From Phocaeicola_A sp963624095 (GTDB lineage: Bacteria; Bacteroidota; Bacteroidia; Bacteroidales; Bacteroidaceae), in the NCBI GenBank assembly GCA_963624095.1, contig CAVFNZ010000104.1, positions 1 through 8,589 on the forward strand: 8,589 bases of DNA, in the 5' to 3' direction. Made by a program: the position numbers and the translations under genes. The notes below the pieces were generated by a model. The model ran no database searches and was not told the origin of the DNA. It saw nothing but the letters and a program-made list of their open reading frames with translations. This document shows, piece after piece, positions 3,808 through 8,589 of the stretch (positions are counted from its first letter, which is position 1; the number at the start of each line of letters is the position of its first letter).

Positions 3808-5817
3808 ATGACGACGCGTAGATTCTTCTTCGGCTTCTTGGTGGCGCTGCCGCTGTTGGCGACGGCGCAAATCAATACGGACAGGGTGATGACCATTGGA
3901 CGTAACGCCCTCTACTTTGAAGACTACGTGTTGTCCATACAATACTTCAACCAGGTCATCGGGGCCAAGCCTTACCTCTACGAACCCTACTTCTTCCGAG
4001 GCGTGGCGAAACTCAACCTCGATGATTACCTGGGAGCCGAGCAGGACTGCTCCGAAGCTATTCAGCGCAATCCTTTCGTGGTGGACTGTTACCAGGTGCG
4101 GGGCATCGCCCGCATCCGTCTGCACAAATACGAAGAGGCCATAGCCGACTATGAGAAGGCGTTGCGGTATGACCCGGAGAACAAGAACCTGTGGCACAAT
4201 CTGGCTCTCTGTCGCATGCAACAGAAAGACTACGAAGGCGCACAAGCCGACCTCGACACGCTGAAAATGTTGGCACCCCGCCACGCTACGGCTTTCCTTA
4301 TGAGTGCCGATGTCTCCCTGAGGCAGAAGGACACGCTGCGCGCCGAGCGGAGCGTGGCGGAGGCTCTCCGCATCGACCCGTACGATGGTGAGGCATGGTC
4401 GTCGCAGGCCATCCTGAACCTGATGAAGTCGAACTACAAAGAGGCGGAGGCGGACCTCAACAAGGCCATCCACCTCACCTCGAAGAACGCCAACAACTAC
4501 ATCAACCGGGCCTTGGCCCGTTACCACCAAAACAACCTGCGCGGCGCGATGAGTGACTACGACCTGGCCCTTTCCGTGGAGCCTTCCAACTTCCTCGGAC
4601 ACTATAACCGCGGGTTGTTGCGGGCGCAGGTGGGCGATGACAACCGCGCCATCGAGGACTTCAACTTCGTCATCGACATGGAACCCGACAACATGATGGC
4701 CATTTTCAACCGCGGCCTGTTGCTGAGCCAGACGGGTGACTATCCGAACGCCGCGAAGGACTTTACCACCGTCATCAACGAATACCCGAACTTCCTTACC
4801 GGTTATCACTATCGCGCTGAGGCGCGTCGCAAAATGGGCGACCTGAAAGGAGCCAACGCTGACGAGTTCGTGCTGCTGAAGGCCGACATGGACCGACAGA
4901 ACGGCGTGAAGAAGAACGCCCAGTCCAATGCCGACAAGACCCGCAAGAAGTCCGACAAGAACATGAACAACTACCGCAAGATTGTCGTTGCCGACAACGA
5001 TACGGATGAACAGCGCTACAAGAGCGAATACCGTGGAAAGGTGCAGGACAAGAACGTGAAGGTGGAGCTGCAACCCCTTTACGTGCTCTCTTACTACGAG
5101 AAAGACAACGGCGTGAAACGTACCATCAACTACTACCGTGCGGTGGATGACTTGAACCACAACCCGCTCTTGCGCCACCGGTTGCTCATCATCAACCAGG
5201 AGGCGGCACTGACGAAGAAACAGGCGGACGAACATTTCAATTCCGTCAATGACTATACGCTGGAGATTACCCGTGAACCACGGAATTCCGTGCTGCGTTT
5301 CCTTCGTGGCATGGACTTCTACCTCACGCAGGACTTTACCAGTGCCATTGATGACTTCACGCAGGCAATCCTGATGGACGACACCTTCTTCCCCGCTTAC
5401 TTCAACAGGGCGGTAGTGCGTTACAAACAACTGGAGTACAAGAAGAACGAGGCGCGTCTCAATGAGGCCGCCGGGTCGGTCATGCCGCTGACACCCGAAG
5501 TGAAGTCCGTGGACTATGAACTGGTGAAGGACGACCTGGACAAAGTGATCGAGCTGGCGCCGGACTTTGCCTTCGCCTACTACAACCGCGGCAACATCCA
5601 CTCGCAGCTCAACGACTACCGGGCCGCCATTGTCGACTACGACAAGGCCATCTCGCTCAACCCCAACTTCGCCGAAGCCTATTACAACCGCGGACTCACG
5701 CTCATCTACCTTGGCGACAACAAAAAGGGCGTGGCTAGCCTGAGCAAAGCGGGTGAGTTGGGCATTTTCTCCGCCTACAACATCATTAAAAGATATTCGG
5801 TGGTGGAGGAACAATAA
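3808..5817 (+). CDS. Exported tetratricopeptide repeat (TPR) protein
   Basis: This 669-residue protein has a clear Sec signal peptide: Arg4-Arg5, a hydrophobic core to about 19, and a probable cleavage after Ala20 before QINTD. About ten TPR units cover residues 24-360 at 34-residue spacing, recognisable from repeated Tyr-x-Asn-Arg-Gly, Asp-Tyr and Pro-x-x-x-x-Ala/Tyr positions. A second block covers about 493-655 with roughly four units. A non-TPR region (about 361-485) separates them; it opens Lys/Asn-rich and continues with Tyr-rich, beta-like sequence. TPRs scaffold protein-protein interactions, so an assembly or scaffolding role in the periplasm or outer membrane is inferred; the partner is unknown. 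It follows def by 15 nt and precedes thrS by 76 nt. Its coding sequence contains no TTA, CTA or TCA codon. Confidence 0.93.
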   Translation: MTTRRFFFGFLVALPLLATAQINTDRVMTIGRNALYFEDYVLSIQYFNQVIGAKPYLYEPYFFRGVAKLNLDDYLGAEQDCSEAIQRNPFVVDCYQVRGIARIRLHKYEEAIADYEKALRYDPENKNLWHNLALCRMQQKDYEGAQADLDTLKMLAPRHATAFLMSADVSLRQKDTLRAERSVAEALRIDPYDGEAWSSQAILNLMKSNYKEAEADLNKAIHLTSKNANNYINRALARYHQNNLRGAMSDYDLALSVEPSNFLGHYNRGLLRAQVGDDNRAIEDFNFVIDMEPDNMMAIFNRGLLLSQTGDYPNAAKDFTTVINEYPNFLTGYHYRAEARRKMGDLKGANADEFVLLKADMDRQNGVKKNAQSNADKTRKKSDKNMNNYRKIVVADNDTDEQRYKSEYRGKVQDKNVKVELQPLYVLSYYEKDNGVKRTINYYRAVDDLNHNPLLRHRLLIINQEAALTKKQADEHFNSVNDYTLEITREPRNSVLRFLRGMDFYLTQDFTSAIDDFTQAILMDDTFFPAYFNRAVVRYKQLEYKKNEARLNEAAGSVMPLTPEVKSVDYELVKDDLDKVIELAPDFAFAYYNRGNIHSQLNDYRAAIVDYDKAISLNPNFAEAYYNRGLTLIYLGDNKKGVASLSKAGELGIFSAYNIIKRYSVVEEQ

Positions 5818-5857
5818 AATTTTATCCCAAAAGCATCTGAGCAATAAAAGATTTCAC

Positions 5858-5865
5858 TACTTTTG
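5858..5865 (+). promoter_or_regulatory. Predicted -7 box for thrS
   Basis: TACTTTTG matches TAnnTTTG. TCTG at 5836-5839, 18 nt upstream, is a weak -33 candidate. A start near 5869 would give a leader of about 25 nt. No hairpin-plus-T-run terminator was seen between the TPR stop and this box, so thrS may also be read from the upstream operon. Confidence 0.6.
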
Positions 5866-5893
5866 CCTTCCAAAATAAGAAACATCGATTATT

Positions 5894-7834
5894 ATGATAA
5901 AGATTACATTTCCTGACGGCTCCGTACGCGAATACAACGACGGAGTTACTGGTCTGCAGATAGCAGAGAGCATCAGTTCACGCTTGGCACAAGAGGTGCT
6001 TGCCTGTGGCGTGAACGGTGAGACTTACGACTTGGCGCGCCCCATCAACGGTGACGCTGAGTTCGTGTTGTACAAGTGGGACGACGAACAAGGCAAACAC
6101 GCCTTCTGGCACACCAGCGCACACTTGTTGGCGGAGGCTTTGCAGGAACTTTACCCGGGCATCCAGTTCGGTATCGGTCCGGCCATTGAGAACGGATTCT
6201 ATTACGACGTAGATCCGGGCGAAGCCGTAATCAAGGAGTCCGACCTGCCTGCCATCGAGGCGAAAATGGCGGAACTGGCAGCCAAGAAAGAGGCTCTCGT
6301 TCGCAAGGACATCAGCAAGCAAGACGCTCTGAAGATGTTTGGCGACAGAGGCGAGACCTATAAATGCGAGCTGATTTCCGAGTTGGAAGACGGTCACATC
6401 ACCACATACACGCAAGGCGCGTTCACCGACCTTTGCCGCGGACCGCACTTGCTCTCTACGGCACCTATCAAGGCCATTAAACTTACCTCCGTGGCAGGTG
6501 CTTACTGGAGGGGTAGGGAAGACCGCAAACAGTTGACCCGTATCTACGGAATCACCTTCCCCAAGAAGAAGATGCTCGACGAGTACCTCGTGATGCTGGA
6601 AGAAGCCAAGAAACGTGACCACCGCAAAATCGGCAAGGAGATGGAACTCTTCATGTTCTCCGATATGGTGGGCAAGGGATTGCCAATCTGGTTGCCGAAG
6701 GGTACGGCTCTTCGCCTTCGCCTGGAAGATGTCCTCAAGAAAATCCAGAAGCGTTTCGGTTACTTGCAGGTGATGACTCCGCACATCGGCAACAAGCAAC
6801 TCTACGTTACCTCAGGTCACTGGGACCACTACGGCAAGGACAGCTTTCAGCCTATCACCACGCCCGAGGAGGGTGAGGTTTACTTGCTGAAACCGATGAA
6901 CTGTCCTCATCACTGCATGATATACAGGAACTCACCCCGTTCCTACAAAGACCTCCCATTGCGTCTGGCGGAATTCGGTACCGTATACCGCTACGAGCAG
7001 AGCGGTGAGCTTCACGGACTGACCCGCGTACGCAGCTTCACGCAGGACGACGCGCACATCTACTGCCGTCCCGACCAGGTGAAGGAAGAGTTCCTGAAGG
7101 TGATGGAAATCATTCAGATTATCTTCAAGGCTCTCGACTTTGACAACTATGAGGCGCAGATTTCACTGCGCGACCCCAACGACCACGAGAAATACGTCGG
7201 CAGCGACGAAGTGTGGGAAAAGGCGGAGCGCGCCATCGTGGAGGCTTGCGAGGAGAAGGGTCTGAAGGCCCGCGTGGAATATGGCGAGGCCGCGTTCTAC
7301 GGACCGAAGCTCGACTTCATGGTGAAAGACGCCATCGGTCGCCGTTGGCAGTTGGGAACCATTCAGGTAGACTACAACTTGCCCGAACGCTTCCAGTTGG
7401 AATACATGGGTTCGGATAACCAGAAACACCGTCCGGTGATGATTCACCGCGCGCCCTTCGGTTCCATGGAGCGTTTCGTTGCCGTGCTGATAGAGCATAC
7501 GGGCGGTAAGTTCCCGTTGTGGCTGACCCCCGACCAAGTAGCCATCCTGCCTATCTCGGAGAAGTTCAACGACTACGCCAACAAGGTGCGCGAATACCTC
7601 GACATGAATGACGTTCGCGCCATCGTGGACGACCGCAATGAAAAGATTGGCCGCAAGATTCGTGACAACGAGATGAAACGCATTCCTTACATGCTTATCG
7701 TGGGCGAGAAGGAGGCCGAAAACGGAGAGGTTTCCGTACGTAAGCAGGGCGATGGAGACAAAGGCAGCATGAAATTTGAGGAATTCGCTAAAATTTTGAA
7801 TGAGGAAGTTCAGAATATGATAAATAAGTTCTAA
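5894..7834 (+). CDS. thrS: Threonyl-tRNA synthetase
   Basis: ThrS is a cytoplasmic class II synthetase that charges tRNA-Thr and edits mischarged Ser-tRNA. The 646-residue product has the full architecture. A TGS domain covers about 1-62. The editing domain has His73 and His77 (HTSAH) plus Cys181 and His185 (CRGPH). The catalytic core has zinc ligands Cys337 (MNCPHH), His388 (DDAHIY) and His518 (MIHRAPFGS). Motif 2 lies around TVYRYEQSG (363-371), and motif 3 around GSMERFVAVLIEH (523-535). The anticodon-binding domain begins after about 543 (LWLTPDQVAILPIS). The ATG follows an AT-rich leader without a Shine-Dalgarno. No T-box or tRNA-like operator was recognised. The stop codon overlaps the -7 box predicted for infC. 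Confidence 0.98.
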   Translation: MIKITFPDGSVREYNDGVTGLQIAESISSRLAQEVLACGVNGETYDLARPINGDAEFVLYKWDDEQGKHAFWHTSAHLLAEALQELYPGIQFGIGPAIENGFYYDVDPGEAVIKESDLPAIEAKMAELAAKKEALVRKDISKQDALKMFGDRGETYKCELISELEDGHITTYTQGAFTDLCRGPHLLSTAPIKAIKLTSVAGAYWRGREDRKQLTRIYGITFPKKKMLDEYLVMLEEAKKRDHRKIGKEMELFMFSDMVGKGLPIWLPKGTALRLRLEDVLKKIQKRFGYLQVMTPHIGNKQLYVTSGHWDHYGKDSFQPITTPEEGEVYLLKPMNCPHHCMIYRNSPRSYKDLPLRLAEFGTVYRYEQSGELHGLTRVRSFTQDDAHIYCRPDQVKEEFLKVMEIIQIIFKALDFDNYEAQISLRDPNDHEKYVGSDEVWEKAERAIVEACEEKGLKARVEYGEAAFYGPKLDFMVKDAIGRRWQLGTIQVDYNLPERFQLEYMGSDNQKHRPVMIHRAPFGSMERFVAVLIEHTGGKFPLWLTPDQVAILPISEKFNDYANKVREYLDMNDVRAIVDDRNEKIGRKIRDNEMKRIPYMLIVGEKEAENGEVSVRKQGDGDKGSMKFEEFAKILNEEVQNMINKF

Positions 7835-7839
7835 CTTTG
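7832..7839 (+). promoter_or_regulatory. Predicted -7 box for infC, overlapping the thrS stop codon
   Basis: TAACTTTG matches TAnnTTTG, and its first three bases are the thrS TAA stop. The -33 match is weak (TTCA near 7809). Transcription would begin near 7843 and give a leader of about 108 nt. That is far longer than the leaders predicted for recR or thrS. Confidence 0.55.
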
Positions 7840-7842
7840 CAG

Positions 7843-7950
7843 CCGTTTGCGGAAGAGTAGCTTGTGACCGCTCCCGCTGACGCTAAGAAGAAACAGATAA
7901 AGAAGAAAGGATTATTGATTATAAAAACAGTTTGGAACAACAACTTATTA
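7843..7950 (+). promoter_or_regulatory. Long 5' leader of infC with alternative in-frame starts
   Basis: The leader is open in the infC frame from GTG 7864 (after a TAG at 7858-7860) to the ATG at 7951. It could therefore encode up to 29 extra residues, including a Lys-rich run. AAAGGA at 7906-7911 is a good Shine-Dalgarno-like sequence lying 6 nt before an in-frame ATT (7918) and 3 nt before a TTG (7915). Only weak hairpins are visible, for example CCG-TTTG-CGG at 7843-7852. I did not recognise an L20 or other ribosomal-protein leader fold. Confidence 0.35.
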
Positions 7951-8574
7951 ATGAAGAATGACAGTTTAAAAGGGCAACATAGAATCAATGAACAGATTCG
8001 TGCCAAAGAAGTCCGTATTGTGGGCGATGATATTGAATCCGCCGTATATCCGATAGCTCAAGCCTTGCGCCTGGCCGAGGAACATGAATGTGATTTAGTT
8101 GAGATTTCACCCAATGCCGTTCCACCTGTTTGTCGGTTAATCGATTATTCCAAGTTCCTTTATCAGCTGAAGAAACGTCAGAAGGAACAGAAGGCGAAGC
8201 AGGTGAAGATGAACGTGAAAGAGATTCGTTTCGGGCCTCAGACCGATGATCACGACTACAACTTCAAGCTGAAACATGCTATCGGCTTCTTGCAGGATGG
8301 CGACAAGGTGAAGGCTTACGTCTTTTTCAAAGGCCGTTCCATCTTGTTCAAGGAACAGGGCGAAGTGTTGTTGCTTCGGTTCGCCAACGACCTGGAGGAA
8401 TATGCAAAGGTGGAACAGATGCCGCTGCTCGAAGGAAAGAGGATGACTATCTTCCTCACACCGAAGAAGGTTGGCGGAAAACCCGTGAAACCGGCAGCGC
8501 AACCGGCGGCGACAAAGCCGGGAGCGGAGGCTGCGCGGAAAGAGGCCGAAGCGGAAGAAGAGAAACAAGAATAA
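7951..8574 (+). CDS. infC: Translation initiation factor IF-3
   Basis: IF3 binds the 30S subunit, prevents premature 50S joining and checks start-codon and initiator-tRNA pairing. The N-domain (about 1-75) has RINEQIRAKEVRIVG (11-25) and the conserved VEISPNAVPPVCRLIDYSKF core. A basic Lys/Gln linker covers about 73-88. The C-domain (about 89-171) contains VKEIRFGP, DDHDYNFKLKHA and FKGRSILFKEQG. Residues 172-207 form an extra Pro/Ala tail ending in a Glu/Lys-rich stretch, making the 207-residue protein longer than the ~180 of E. coli IF3. The ATG at 7951 (MKNDSLKGQ) is chosen because it resembles Bacteroidales homologues as I recall them. Upstream GTG, TTG or ATT starts are possible. rpmI and rplT would be expected just beyond the window. 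Confidence 0.97.
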   Translation: MKNDSLKGQHRINEQIRAKEVRIVGDDIESAVYPIAQALRLAEEHECDLVEISPNAVPPVCRLIDYSKFLYQLKKRQKEQKAKQVKMNVKEIRFGPQTDDHDYNFKLKHAIGFLQDGDKVKAYVFFKGRSILFKEQGEVLLLRFANDLEEYAKVEQMPLLEGKRMTIFLTPKKVGGKPVKPAAQPAATKPGAEAARKEAEAEEEKQE

Positions 8575-8589
8575 GAAAGTGCGTAACGC

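Noticed and set aside
3241..5844. 867-residue reading frame on the - strand across def and the TPR gene
   Set aside because: It is in exact antisense codon register with two clear genes and stays open because those genes avoid TTA, CTA and TCA. The translation is Val/His/Leu-rich with no recognisable domain.
5978..6799. 273-residue - strand reading frame within thrS
   Set aside because: It lies in antisense codon register with a fully recognisable ThrS and shows no domain of its own.
7858..7885. TAGC/GCTA inverted repeat in the infC leader as an autoregulatory hairpin
   Set aside because: It has only four pairs around a 20-nt loop, with no extension or T-run.

Overview
The window looks like a chromosomal segment of a Bacteroidales bacterium, most likely a Prevotella-type member of the Prevotellaceae. 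Three things point there. The RecR, IF3, ThrS and deformylase sequences read like Bacteroides/Prevotella proteins. Start codons are mostly preceded by A-rich leaders rather than Shine-Dalgarno sequences. The intergenic regions carry Bacteroidetes-type -7 promoter boxes (TAnnTTTG). The taxon is inferred from memory of these families, not from a search. All nine genes lie on the + strand.

Region 1 (1-244) is non-coding and is the most unusual part. It holds three full 73-74 bp tandem repeat units and the first 24 bp of a fourth. Each unit carries a TATCTTTG promoter box and each full unit carries a near-perfect palindrome. The truncated last unit places its box about 35 bp before recR, so the array looks like serial promoter/operator modules. 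The third palindrome differs from the other two by a paired, symmetry-preserving change.

Region 2 (279-1883) is a compact operon: recR (recombination mediator), a four-helix membrane protein of unknown function, and a GNAT acetyltransferase. The gaps are 11 nt and an 8-nt overlap. A hairpin followed by a T-run (1969-2026) is a candidate terminator.

Region 3 (2043-2668) is a SPOR-domain lipoprotein gene with its own promoter. The -7 box is flanked by two identical 12 bp direct repeats 31 bp apart. A long hairpin (2709-2754) followed by a pyrimidine tract separates it from the next gene.

Region 4 (2796-5817) is a second tight operon: ruvX (Holliday-junction resolvase-like/rRNA maturation nuclease), def (peptide deformylase) and a large exported TPR protein, with gaps of 19 and 15 nt.

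Region 5 (5858-8574) holds thrS (threonyl-tRNA synthetase) and infC (IF3), each behind its own -7 box. The infC box overlaps the thrS stop codon. The window ends 15 nt after infC, where rpmI and rplT would be expected in this phylum.

Together the genes are housekeeping: recombination and repair (recR, ruvX), envelope (SPOR lipoprotein, TPR protein), and translation (def, thrS, infC). No mobile element, CRISPR array, tRNA or rRNA gene was seen. The points deserving a second look are the promoter-bearing repeat array, the repeats around the SPOR promoter, the spacer domain in the TPR protein, and the long infC leader with its alternative in-frame starts.
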